A DNA stretch of 64,000 nucleotides, from NCBI GenBank assembly GCA_948144175.1, contig CANXME010000505.1, positions 1 to 64,000 of the forward strand. The letters are read 5' to 3'. The position numbers were made by a program, and so were the translations under genes. Below, one piece after another: positions 41,901 to 53,763 of this stretch. The first letter of the stretch is position 1. Every line of letters begins with the position of its first letter. Origin of the DNA: Closterium sp. NIES-65. Lineage: Eukaryota > Streptophyta > Zygnematophyceae > Desmidiales > Closteriaceae. Below the pieces are notes generated by a model. It had not been told where the DNA came from. It was given only the letters and a program-made list of their open reading frames with translations, and made no database searches.

Positions 41901-44900
41901 GCATTCCCGAAATAGCAAGAACAAGGGCCTAGCGTGTGCAAAATTGCAAGAACAAGGGCCTAGCATGTGCAAAATAAAAAAAACAAGGGTCTAGCATGTG
42001 CAAAATTGCAAGAACAAGGGCCTAGCGTGTGCAAAATAAAAAGAAAAAAGGCATAGCGTGTGCAAAATAAAATGAACAAGGGCCTAGCGTGTGCAAAATA
42101 AAAAGAACAGGGGCCTAGCGTGTGCAAAGTAAAAAGAACAAGGGCCTAGCGTGTGCAAAATTGCAAGAACAAGGGCCTAGCGAGTGCAAAATAGCAAGAG
42201 CAAGGGCCCAGCGTGTGCAAAAAATCAAGAACAAGGGCCTAGCATTCCCGAAATAGCAAGAACAAGGGCCTAGCGTGTGCAAAATTGCAAGAACAAGGGC
42301 CTAGCGGGTGCAAAATAGCAAGAGCAAGGGCCTAGCGTGTGCAAAAAAAAAACGAACAAGGGCATAGCGTGTGCAAAATAAAAAGAACAAGGGCATAGCG
42401 TGTGCAAAATAAAAAGAACAAGGGCCTAGCGTATGCAAAATAAAAAGAACATGGGCCTAGCGTGTGCAAAATTGCAAGAACAAGGGCCTAACATGTGCAA
42501 AATTGCAAGAACAAGGGCCTAACGAATGCAAAATAGCAAGAGCAAGGGCCTAGCGTGTGCAAAAAATCAAGAACAAGGGCCTAGGTTTCGCGAAATAGCA
42601 AGAACAAGGGCCTAGCGTGTGCAAAATAAAAAGAACAAGGGTCTAGCATGTGCAAAATTGCAAGAACAAGGGCCTAGCGTGTGCAAAATAAAAAGAAAAA
42701 AGGCATAGCGTGTGCAAAATAAAAAGAACAAGGGCCTAGCGTGTGCAAAATAAAAAGAACAGAGGCCTAGCGTGTGCAAGATAAAAAGAACAGGGGCCTA
42801 GCGTGTGCAAAGTAAAAAGAACAAGGGCATAGCGTGTGCAAAATTGCAAGAACAAGGGCCTAGCGAGTGCAAAATAGCAAGAGCAAGGGCCCAGCGTGTG
42901 CAAAATGTCAAGAACAAGGGCCTAGCATTCCCGAAATAGCAAGAACAAGGGCCTAGCGTGTGCAAAATTGCAAGAACAAGGGCCTAGCGAGTGCAAAATA
43001 GCAAGAGCAAGGGCCTAGCGTGTGCAAAAAAAAAAGAACAATGGCATAGCGTGTGCAAAATAAAAAGAACAAGGGCATAGCGTATGCAAAATAAAAAGAA
43101 CAAGGGCCTAGCGTATGCAAAATAGAAAAGAACATGGGCCTAGCGTGTGCAAAATTGCAAGAACAAGGGCCTAACATGTGCAAAATTGCAAGAACAAGGG
43201 CCTACCGAATGCAAAATAGCAAGACCAAGGGCCTAGCGTGTGCAAAATAAAAAGAACAAGGGTCTAGCATGTGCAAAATTGCAAGAACAAGGGCCTAGCG
43301 TGTGCAAGATAAAAAGAACTAGGGCATAGCGTGTGCAAAATAGCAAGAACAAGGGGCTAGCGTGTGCAAAATAAAAAGAACAAGGGCCTAGCGTGTGCAA
43401 AATAAAAAGAACAAGGGCATAGCGTGTGCAAAATAGCAAAAACAAGGGCCTAGCGAGTGCAAAATAGCAAGAGCAAGGGCCTAGCGTGTGCAAAAAATCA
43501 AGAACAAGGGCCTAGCGTGTGCAAAATAAAAAGAACAAGGGTCTAGCATGTGCAAAATTGCAAGAACAAGGGCCTAGCGTGTGCAAGATAAAAAGAACTA
43601 GGGCATAGCGTGTGCAAAATAGCAAGAACAAGGGCCTAGCTTGTGCAAAATAAGAAGAAGAAGGGCCTAGCGTGTGCAAAATAAAAAAACAAGGGCCTAG
43701 CGTGTGCGAAATTGCAAGAACAAGGGCCTAGCGTGTGCAAAATTGCAAGAACAAAGGCCTAGCGAGTGCAAAATAGCAAGAGCAAGAGCCTAGCGTGTGC
43801 AAAAAATAAAGAACAAGGGCATAGCGTTCGCAAAATAGCAAGAACAAGGGCCTAGCGTGTACAAAATAAAAAGAACAAGGGCCTAGCGTGTGCAAAATAA
43901 AAAGAACAAGGGCATAGCGTGTGCAAAATAGCAAAATCAAGGGTCTAGCGTGTGCAAATTAAAAGATAAGGGCCTAGCGTGAGCAAAATAAAAAGAACAA
44001 GGGCCTAGCGTGTGCAAAAAAAAAAGAACAAAGGCATAGCGTGTGCAAAATAAAAAGAACAAGGGCCTAGCGTGTGCAAAATAAAAAGAACAAGGGCCTA
44101 GCATGTGCAAAATTGCAAGAACAAGGGCCTAGCGAGTGCAAAATAGCAAGAGCAATGGCCTAGCGGGAGAAAAAAATCAAGAACAAGGGCCTAGCGTTTA
44201 CGAAATAGAAAGAACAAGGGCCTAGCGTGTGCAAAATAAAAAGAACAAGGGTCTAGCCTGTGCAAAATTGCAAGAACAAGGGCCTAGCGTGTGCAAAATA
44301 AAAAGAATAAGTGCATAGCATGTGCAAAATAGCAACAACAAGGGCCTAGCGTGTGCAAAATAAAAAGAACAAGGGCCTAGCGTGTGCAAAATAAAAAGAA
44401 TAAGGGCCTAGCGTGTGCACAATAGCAACAACAAGGGCCTAGCATGTGCAAAATAAAAAGAACAAGAGCCTAGCATGTGCAAAATAAAAAGAACAAGGGC
44501 TTAGCGTGTGCAAAATTGAAAGAACAACGGCCTAGCGTGTGCAAAATTGCAAGAACAAGGGCCTAGCGAGTGCAAAATAGCAAGAGCAAGGGCCTAGCGT
44601 GTGCAAAAAATCAAGAACAAGGGCCTAGCGTGTGCAAAATAAAAAGAACAAGGGTCTAGCATGAGCAAAATTGCAAGAACAAGGGCCTAGCGTGTGCAAG
44701 AAAAAAAGAACTAGGGCATAGCGTGTGCAAAATAGCAAGAACAAGGGCCTAGCGTGTGCAAAATAAGAAGAACAAGGGCCTAGCGTGTGCAAAATAAAAA
44801 AAACAAGGGCCTAGCGTGTGCGAAATTGTTAGAACAAGGGCCTAGCGTGTGCAAAACTGCAAGAACAAAGGCCTAGCGAGTGCAAAATAGCAAGAGCAAG

Positions 44901-47900
44901 AGCCTAGCGTGTGCAAAAAATAAAGAACAAGGGCCTAGCGTTCGCGAAATAGCAAGAACAAGGGCCTAGCGTGTACAAAATAAAAAGAACAAGGGCCTAG
45001 CGTGTGCAAAATAAAAAGAACAAGGGCATAGCGTGTGCAAAATAGCAAAAACAAGGGTCTAGCGTGTGCAAATTAAAAGATAAGGGCCTAGCGTGAGCAA
45101 AATAAAAAGAACAAGGGCCTAGCGTGTGCAAAAAAAAAAAGAACAAGGGCATAGCGTGTGCAAAATAAAAAGAACAAGGGCCTAGCGTGTGCAAAATAAA
45201 AAGAACAAGGGCCTAGCATGTGCAAAATTGCAAGAACAAGGGCCTAGCGAGTGCAAAATAGCAAGAGCAAGGGCCTAGCGTGTGAAACAAATCAAGAACA
45301 AGGGCCTAGCGTTTACGAAATAGAAAGAACAAGGGCCTAGCGTGTGCAAAATAAAAAGAACAAGGGTCTAGCCTGTGCAAAATTGCAAGAACAAGGGCCT
45401 AGCGTGTGCAAAATAAAAAGAACGAGGGCATAGTGTGTGCAAAATAGCAAGAACAAGGGCCTAGCGTGTGCAAAATAAAGAGAACAAGGGCCTAGCGTGT
45501 GCAAAATAAAAAGAACAAGGGCCTAGCGTGTCCAAAATTGCAAGAACAAGGGCCTAGCGTGTGCAAAATTGCAAGAACAAGGGCCTAGCGAGTGCAAAAT
45601 AGCAAGAGCAAGGGCCTAGCGTGTGCAAAAAATCAAGAACAAGGGCCTAGCATTCGCGAAATAGCAAGAACAAGGGCCTAGCGTGTGCAAAATAAAAGGA
45701 ACAAGGGTCTAGCATGTGCAAAATTGCAAGAACAAGGGCCTAGTGTGTGCAAGATAGCAAGAACAAGGGCCTAGCGTGTGCAAAATAAAAAGAACAAGGG
45801 CCTAGCGTGTGCAAAATAAAAAGAACAAGGGCCTAGCGTGTGCAAAATTGCAAGAACAAAGGCCTAGCGTATGCAAAATTGCAAGAACAAGGGCCTAGCG
45901 AGTGCAAAATAGCAAGAGCAAGGGCCTAGCGTGTGCAAAAAATCAAGAACAAGGGCCTAGCGTGTGCAAAATAAAAAGAACAAGGGCATAGCGTGTGCAA
46001 AATAAAAAGAACAAGGGCCTAGCGTATGCAAAATAAAAAGAACATGGGCCTAGCGTGTGCAAAATTGCAAGAACAAGGGCCTACCGAATGCAAAATAGCA
46101 AGAGCAAGGGCCTAGCGTGTGCAAAAAATCAAGAACAAGGGCCTAGCTTTCGCGAAATAGCAAGAACAAGGGCCTAGCGTGTGCAAAATAAAAAGAACAA
46201 GGGTCTAGCATGTGCAAAATTGCAAGAACAAGGGCCTAGCGTGGGCAAAATAAAAAGAAAAAAGGCATAGCGTAAGCAAAATAAAAAGAACAACGGCCTA
46301 GCGTGTGCAAAATAAAAAGAACAGGGGCCTAGCGTGTGCAAAATAAAAAGAACAAGGGCCTAGCGTGTGCAAAATTGCAAGAACAAGGGCCTAGCGAGTG
46401 CAAAATAGCAAGAGCAAGGGCCCAGCGTTTGCAAAAAATCAAGAACAAGGGCCTAGCATTCCCGAAATAGCAAGAACAAGGGCCTAGCGTGTGCAAAATT
46501 GCAAGAACAAGGGCATAGCGTGTGCAAAATAAAAAGAACAAGGGCCTAGCATGTGCAAAAAAAAAAGAACAAGGGCCTAGCGTGTGCAGAATAAAAAGAA
46601 CAAGGGCCTAGCGTGTACAAAATTGCAAGAACAAGGGCCTAGCGTGTGCAAAATTGCAAGAACAAGGGTCTAGCGTGTGCAAAATAAAAAGAACAAGGGC
46701 CTAGCGTTTGCAAAATAAAAAGAACAAGGGCCTAGCGTGTGCAAAATTGCAAGAACAAGGGCCTAACGTGTGCAAAATTGCAAGAACAAGGGCCTACCGA
46801 ATGCAAAATAGCAAGAGCAAGGGCCTAGCGTGTGCAAAAAAACAAGAACAAGGGCCTAGCTTTCGCAAAATAGCAAGAACAAGGGCCTAGCGTGTGCAAA
46901 ATAAAAAGAACAAGGGTCTAGCATGTGCAAAATTGCAAGAACAAAGGCCTAGCGTGTGCAAAATAAAAAGAAAAAAGGCATAGCGTGTGCAAAATAAAAA
47001 GAACAAGGGCCTAGCGTGTGCAAAATAAAAAGAACAGGGGCCTAGCGTGTGCAAAATAAGAAGAACAAGGGCCTAGCGTGTGCAAAATTGCAAGAACAAG
47101 GGCCTAGCGAGTGCAAAATAGCAAGAGCAAGGGCCCAGCGTGTGCAAAAAATCAAGAACAAGGGCCTAGCATTCCCGAAATAGCAAGAACAAGGGCCTAG
47201 CGTGTGCAAAATTGCAAGAACAAGGGCCTAGCGGGTGCAAAATAGCAAGAGCAAGGGCCTAGCGTGTGCAAAAAAAAACGAACAAGGGCATAGCGTGTGC
47301 AAAATAAAAAGAACAAGGGCATAGCGTGTGCAAAATAAAAAGAACAAGGGCCTAGCGTATGCAAAATAAAAAGAACATGGGCCTAGCGTGTGCAAAATTG
47401 CAAGAACAAGGGCCTAACATGTGCAAAATTGCAAGAACAAGGGCCTAACGAATGCAAAATAGCAAGAGCAAGGGCCTAGCGTGTGCAAAAAATCAAGAAC
47501 AAGGGCCTAGGTTTCGCGAAATAGCAAGAACAAGGGCCTAGCGTGTGCAAAATAAAAAGAACAAGGGTCTAGCATGTGCAAAATTGCAAGAACAAGGGCC
47601 TAGCGTGTGCAAAATAAAAAGAAAAAAGGCATAGCGTGTGCAAAATAAAAAGAACAAGGGCCTAGCGTGTGCAAAATAAAAAGAACAGAGGCCTAGCGTG
47701 TGCAAGATAAAAAGAACAGGGGCCTAGCGTGTGCAAAGTAAAAAGAACAAGGGCATAGCGTGTGCAAAATTGCAAGAACAAGGGCCTAGCGAGTGCAAAA
47801 TAGCAAGAGCAAGGGCCCAGCGTGTGCAAAATGTCAAGAACAAGGGCCTAGCATTCCCGAAATAGCAAGAACAAGGGCCTAGCGTGTGCAAAATTGCAAG

Positions 47901-48150
47901 AACAAGGGCCTAGCGAGTGCAAAATAGCAAGAGCAAGGGCCTAGCGTGTGCAAAAAAAAAAGAACAAGGGCATAGCGTGTGCAAAATAAAAAGAACAAGG
48001 GCATAGCGTATGCAAAATAAAAAGAACAAGGGCCTAGCGTATGCAAAATAGAAAAGAACATGGGCCTAGCGTGTGCAAAATTGCAAGAACAAGGGCCTAA
48101 CATGTGCAAAATTGCAAGAACAAGGGCCTACCGAATGCGAAATAGCAAGA
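38980..48150 (+). repeat. P-Q-P-Q satellite superduplication
   Basis: Block P (about 38.98-40.4 kb) recurs from 43.23 kb at an offset of about 4,246 bp. Block Q (about 40.38-43.22 kb) recurs at about 45.65-48.15 kb with an offset of 5,268 bp that falls to 4,926 bp by the end. The offset changes are about 33 monomers (1,022 bp, extra in the second P) and about 11 monomers (342 bp, extra in the first Q). Markers are CATTCGCGAAATAG with AAAAGGAAC at 40384 and 45651, and the match of 41440 with 46708. Confidence 0.8.
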
Positions 48151-49932
48151 CCAAGGGCCTAGCGTGTGCAAAAAATCAAGAACAAGGGCCTAGCTTTCGC
48201 GAAATAGCAAGAACAAGGGCCTAGCGTGTGCAAAATAAAAAGAACAAGGGTCTAGCATGTGCAAAATTGCAAGAACAAGGGCCTAGCGTGTGCAAAATAA
48301 AAAGAAAAAAGGCATAGCGGGTGCAAAATAAAAAGAACAAGGGCCTAGCGTCTGCAAAATAAAAAGAACAGGGGCCTAGCGTGTGCAAAGTAAAAAGAAC
48401 AAGGGCCTAGCGTGTGCAAAATTGCAAGAACAAGGGCCTAGCGAGTGCAAAATAGCAAGCGCAAGGGCCCAGCGTGTGCAAAAAATCAAGAACAAGGGCC
48501 TAGCATTCCCGAAATAGCAAGAACAAGGGCCTAGCGTGTGCAAAATTGCAAGAACAAGGGCCTAGCGAGTGCAAAATAGCAAGAGCAAGGGCCTAGCGTG
48601 TGCAAAAAAAAAAGAACAAGGGCATAGCGTGTGCAAAATAAAAAGAACAAGGGCATAGCGTGTGCAAAATAAAAAGAACAAGGGCCTAGCGTATGCAAAA
48701 TAAAAAGAACATGGGCCTAGCGTGTGCAAAATTGCAAGAACAAGGGCCTAACATGTGCAAAATTGCAAGAACAAGGGCCTACCGAATGCAAAATAGCAAG
48801 AGCAAGGGCCTAGCGTGTGCAAAAATCAAGAACAAGGGCCTAGCTTTCGCGAAATAGCAAGAACAAGGGCCTAGCGTGTGCAAAATAAAAAGAACAAGGG
48901 TCTAGCATGTGCAAAATTGCAAGAACAAGGGCCTAGCGTGTGCAAAATAAAAAGAAAAAAGGCATAGCGTGTGCAAAATAAAAAGAACAAGGGCCTAGCG
49001 TGTGCAAAATAAAAAGAACAGAGGCCTAGCGTGTGCAAGATAAAAAGAACAAGGGCCTAGCGTGTGCAAAATTGCAAGAACAAGGGCCTAGCGAGTGCAA
49101 AATAGCAAAAGCAAGGGCCCAGCGTGTGCAAAAAATCAAGAACAAGGGCCTAGCATTCCCGAAATAGCAAGAACAAGGGCCTAGCGTGTGCAAAATTGCA
49201 AGAACAAGGGTCTAGCGTGTGCAAAATTGCAAGAACAAGGGACTAGCGTGTGCAAAATAAAAAGAACAAGGGCCTAGCGTGTGCAAAATAAAAAGAACAA
49301 GGGCCTAGCGTGTACAAAATTGCAAGAACAAGGGCCTAGCGTGTGCAAAATTGCAAGAACAAGAGTCTAGCGTGTGCAAAATTGCAAGAACAAGGGCCTA
49401 GCGAGTGCAAAATAGCAAGAGCAAGGGCCTAGCTTGTGCAAAAAAGCAAGAACAAGGGCCTAGCGTTCGCGAAATAGAAATAACAAGGGCCTAGCGTGTG
49501 CAAAATTGCAAGAAAAAGGGCCTAGCGTGTGCAAAATAGCAAGAGCAAGGGCTTCGTATGTGCAAAAAATCAAGAACAAGGGCCTAGCGTTCGCGAAATA
49601 GCAAGAACGAGGGCCTAGTGTGTGCAAAATAAAAGGAACAAGGGTCTAGCATGTGCAAAATTGCAAGAACAAGGGCCTAGCGTGTGCAAAATAAAAAGAA
49701 CAAGGGCATAGCATGTGCAAAATAAAAAGAACAAGGGCCTAGCGTGTGAAAAATAAAAAGAACAAGGGCCTAGCGTGTGCAAAATTGCAAGAACAAGGGC
49801 CTAGCGAGTGCAAAATAGCAAGAGCAAGGGCCTAGCGTGTGCAAAAAATCAAGAACAAGGGCCTAGCGTTCGCGAAATAGCAACAGCAAGGGCGTAGCGT
49901 GTGCAAAATAAAAAGAAAAAGGGTGTAGCATG

Positions 49933-50060
49933 TGTCAGATATATATGACATAGCTGTTGTAGGCTATAGTGGGGTAGCTCATATGGGGTACAGCTTTCTA
50001 GGGTTTGCTTTTGTACCCAACTTTCACTTAGTCATTTCATTCCTGTTCAGTATTCTCACA
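49933..50060 (+). repeat. 5' LTR of element D (128 bp)
   Basis: It shares the start TGTCAG, the central GTAGGCTATAGTGGGGTA and the end TCTCACA/TTTCACA pattern with the LTR of element C, but differs at many other positions. TATATAT lies at 49940-49946. No second copy is found in the window. Confidence 0.85.
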
Positions 50061-50795
50061 TGGTATAGAGCGGGTTCCCTGTGGGAACATCGCCTAGGGC
50101 CCACCGAAGCGCGCCCCGAGGCGCGCATTTTTTTTAGCGACCCCTCGAGTCGCCCTTTCCCTTGCGGCCCCGCTGTTCCTCAGACGCGGCCCCGCCACCC
50201 TTCCTGGCGGCCCCGCCATCACGTCGCGGCCCCGCCGTCTTGTCGCGGCCCCGCCGTCTGATCGCGGCCCCGCCACCTGATCGCGGCCCCGCCGCCTCGT
50301 CCCGGCCCCGCCGCCCCTTCGCGGCCCCGCAGCCCCGTCGCGGCCCCGCCGCCCCGTCGCGGCCCCACCGCCTCTGATCACGCGGCCCCGCCGCCCCTGC
50401 TACGCGGCCCCGCCACCCGATCGCGGCCCCGCCGCCCCTGGTCTCGCGGCCCCGCCGCCCCACCTGCAGCAGCCGAGCCGCCCACCTGCAGCAGCCGAGC
50501 AGCAGTGCAGCCGAGCCGCCCGGCACCCGAGCCGCCCTGCCGCCGAGCCGCCCGGGAGCCGAGCCGCCCTGCACCCAAGCTGCCCGGCAGCCGAGCCGCC
50601 CTGCACCCGAGCCGCCCGGCACCCGAGCCGCCCTGCCACCGAGCCGCCCGGAAGCCGAGCCGCCCAGCAGCCGAGTCGCTGAGTCGCCGAGCCGCCCTTC
50701 TGCAGAGCTGCCCAACCTGCACTGCCCGGTGAGTACAGTACCGCTGTCACTGCGTCCACCTCCCCTACTGCTTGCACTGCTTCGCTGTCGTCGTC
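50061..50795 (+). other. GC-rich ATG-free leader of element D
   Basis: A primer site related to TGGTATCAGAGC comes first, then the hairpin GCGCGCC-CCGA-GGCGCGC with a T-run (50109-50134), then repeats of CGCGGCCCCGCCGCC type and GAGCCGCCC type up to the gag ATG. I found no ATG before 50796. Confidence 0.7.
50109..50126 (+). promoter_or_regulatory. Leader hairpin of element D
   Basis: The stem and loop are identical to 29370-29387 and are followed by eight T. Its conservation between two diverged elements, while the surrounding repeats have changed, argues for a function. Confidence 0.6.
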
Positions 50796-51599
50796 ATGGC
50801 TACCCCTAGTGTCCTAGCTTTTGACGCTGAGGGTCGAGCCATTGACTTTGAGGTCTGGGTAGACGACCTGCAGTTGTTTTTACAGTGCGATAGGGCAGAC
50901 GGCCTCTCTCTCTTTGACCTCACTTCTGGCGCCTCTCCTGCCCCTGCTGCTGATGCTGATCCGACTGTGCGCTCTCAGTGGGCCACCCGCGATGGTGCTG
51001 CACGTCTTGCTGTGCGTCGCCACCTCCCTACCTCTGAGCGCGCGCACTTTAGTCAGTACAAGAGTGCTCAGACCTTGTACGACGCTGTAGTTGCGCGCTA
51101 CTCCTCCCCTGCCACTGCTGCACTGAGCCGTCTCATGCTTCCCTACCTCTTCCCTGACCTCTCTGCCTTTCCCACTGTCGCTGACCTCATTACGCACCTC
51201 CGCACTAGTGACACTCGCTACCGCGCTGCCCTCCCTGCTGAGTTCTGCGCTAAGAACCCCCCCCCCCCATGTACATCACTCTCTACTACGTAGTCGCGCG
51301 CCTCCCTGACTCCCTTCGCGTAGTCAGGGACCACTTTCTCGCAGTCTGTCCCACCACCCTCACCGTCGACGTCCTCGAGAAGGCCCTCCTCGCGGCGGAG
51401 AAGAGCATCGTCGCTGTAGGAGCTTCTCGTGGTGACCCTCGCACCCCCATCATTGAGGGGTGCTCTCCTTCCCCCCTGCTGCCCTCTGTTGCCTCTGCTG
51501 CTGCTGCCGACCTGCTTGGTCTTGAGTCGGTCGGCGCGGCGTCTGCCCCTAGTGGGAGACGCCGCTCTGGCAAGGGCAAGGGGGGCAAGGGCGCGGGTG

Positions 51600-51805
51600 G
51601 AGCTGGAGGGGGTGGTGGAGGTGGCGGTGGAGGCGGCGGAGGGAGTGGAGGTGGCGGCGGGAGTGGTAGCGGGGGTGGTGGTGGTGGTGGCAGCGGCGGC
51701 GGAGGCGGCGGTGGTGGCGGCGGCGGTGGTGGTGGTGGCAGCGGTGGAGGTGGAGGCGGCGGTGGAGGCGGAGGAGGAGGCGGTGGTGGCGGAGGGGGTG
51801 GAGCT
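51600..51805 (+). repeat. Glycine-coding G-rich minisatellite in gag of element D
   Basis: Gly codons with scattered Ser and Ala run for about 70 residues, in the same place as the tract of element C but with a different repeat arrangement. Confidence 0.88.
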
Positions 51806-53758
51806 GGTCGGGGTGGTACCCAGCAGCGGAGCGGTGGTGGTGGTGGTCAGCGCCCGCAGCAGCGTTCGCGAGACATCCCTCCGCCCCAGCAGCTTCGTGA
51901 TTGGTACTCTCGGCGTCAGAGGGGTGGGGGTGCAGGTCCGTGTGCCTACGTCCTTCATTCCGGCGACCGCGCGGGTGAGCAGTGTGGGGGTGCCCACCCC
52001 ACCCAGCGCTGCTTTGGCCGCCTGACGGACGCCTGGCGTCAGCAGTTCCCCGAGGCTAGTGAGATTCCCCGCTGGGATGAGCTTCTTAGGGCTGGTGTAG
52101 CGATCTTTGATCTTGACTATGATGCTATCCTTGCTGCTATGTATGCTGTGACTATTAGTGAGGAGGGTGACTGTTACCGGTGTTTCCCGCCCGACCCGGG
52201 CATTGGTACTGCTGCGCTAGGTGCTTGTGAGGCTGCTGCTCTAGGTGCCAGTGCGTCTGCGCTCTCAGGTACTGGTGAGACTGCGCTCTCAGGTACTGCG
52301 TCGCCCTCGTCCTCCCTCACTTTCACACTTGACTCCGGGGCTTCTCGCTCCTTCTTTCGAGACCGCACCACCCTCACGCCGCTTGGCCGGCCAGTTGCGA
52401 TCTCCCTGGCTGACCCCTCTGGGGGTCCTGTCCTCTCTCACTTCTCCACTGTCCTCCCGTGTCCGGCTGCCCCTTCGGGCACCCTGTCTGGTCTGTACCT
52501 TCCCTCGTTCTCTACGAACTTGGTGAGTGGTGCGGACCTGCAGGATGCGGGGGTTCACCAGTTCACTCCTGCGAGTCAGCGGGTGACCCACTGCACGGAC
52601 GCACGCACAGGCCGACACCTGGCCACGTTCTCGCGTCGGCCGGGGTCAAGCCTCTACACACTGACCACTGCGTCTCCTCCTGTCCCTGCGTCTGGTCAGG
52701 TAGCTGCGTCAGGTCAGGTGCTTGCTGTTGCGTCCCGGTCAGGTCCTGAGTCTGCCCCCTGTTCGTGTCGCCTCCTGTCTCACGAGACTCTCCTGTGGCA
52801 CCACCGTCTTGGCCACCCCTCCTTGCCCCGTCTTCGGAGCATGGCTTCCCGTGTCCTTGTCTCTGGTCTTCCCCAGTCTCTCCCTCCCCTTCCCTCCGGG
52901 CCAGGACCTTCCTGTGTCCCCTGTGTCGAGGGGCACCTCCGGGCTGCTCCTCACTCCTCCCACTTCCCCCCGACAGAGGCTCCTCTGCAGACGCTTCACA
53001 TGGACGTGTGGGGCCCAGCCCGCGTCCGTGGGCAGGGTTACGAGCGCTACTTCCTGTTGGTGGTTGACGACTACTCGCGTTAGACCACGGTCCTCCCCTT
53101 GCGCAGCAAGGGTGCTGTCAGTGAGGTGCTGATCGACTGGATCCGCGAGGCTCGTCTCCAGCTCAGGAAGAGCTTCGGCTCGGACTTTCCTGTTCTGCGT
53201 CTGCACTCGGACAGAGGCGGAGAGTTCTCCTCTCGCCTTCTGCGAGACTACTGTCGTGCACGGGGGATCCGCCGGACCTTCACGCTTCCGGACTCTCCAC
53301 AGCAAAATGGGATTGCTGAGCGCCGCATTGGCATGGTCATGGATGTCGCTCGTACGTCCATGATGCATGCGGCTGCCCCCCATTTTCTGTGGCCGTTTGC
53401 GGTGAGGTACGCGGCGCATCAGCTCAACCTTCACCCCAGGGTCTCTCGGCCCGCGATGTCCCCAGTCTTGCTGTGGACGGGGAAGGTTGGCGATGCGTCG
53501 GCGTTCCGTGTCTGGGGATCTCGGGCGTTTGTCCGCGACTTGTCTGCGGACAAGCTGTCCCCTCGTGCTGCTCCCTGTGTCTTCCTTGGCTTCCCCACTG
53601 ACGCTCCAGGGTGGCAGTTTTATCACCCCTCCTCTCGTCGTGTTCTATCCTCCCAGGACGTCACGTTGGACGAGTCAGTCCCCTTCTACCACCTCTTCCC
53701 CTACCGCACTCCTTCCCTCCCCCCTCCGCCGGACTTCCTTGTGCCGGTTCCCCCCCCG

Positions 53759-53763
53759 GTAGA
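53759..53763. repeat. Target site duplication of element E, left copy
   Basis: GTAGA lies in the pol region of element D and is repeated at 61140-61144 after the right LTR of element E. Confidence 0.93.

Larger units (their letters stand above)
36622..49932 (+). repeat. 31-bp satellite array 3 (about 13.3 kb)
   Basis: The monomer classes and orientation are the same as in arrays 1 and 2. The array starts with the right target duplication of element C and runs up to the LTR of element D. Variants common here include GGGCCCAGC, CATTCCCGAAATAG and CTACCGAATGC monomers, which are rare or absent before 40 kb. No gene is seen. Confidence 0.97.
49933..53763 (+). mobile_element. Element D, 5' part: broken Ty1/copia element related to element C
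   Basis: A 128-bp LTR (49933-50060, TGTCAG...CTCACA) is followed by a primer site of initiator-Met type, a GC-rich leader, gag from an ATG at 50796, a Gly-rich tract (about 51600-51805), a CX13CX3HX4C cluster, protease (DSGA) and integrase. At 53763 the element is interrupted by element E and it resumes at 61140. Proteins are close to those of element C, but the LTR is clearly diverged, so D is a related subfamily. It looks broken, with at least two breaks besides the nested insertion, and no 3' LTR is visible. It is inserted in the 31-bp satellite on its left side. It must predate element E. Confidence 0.92.
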
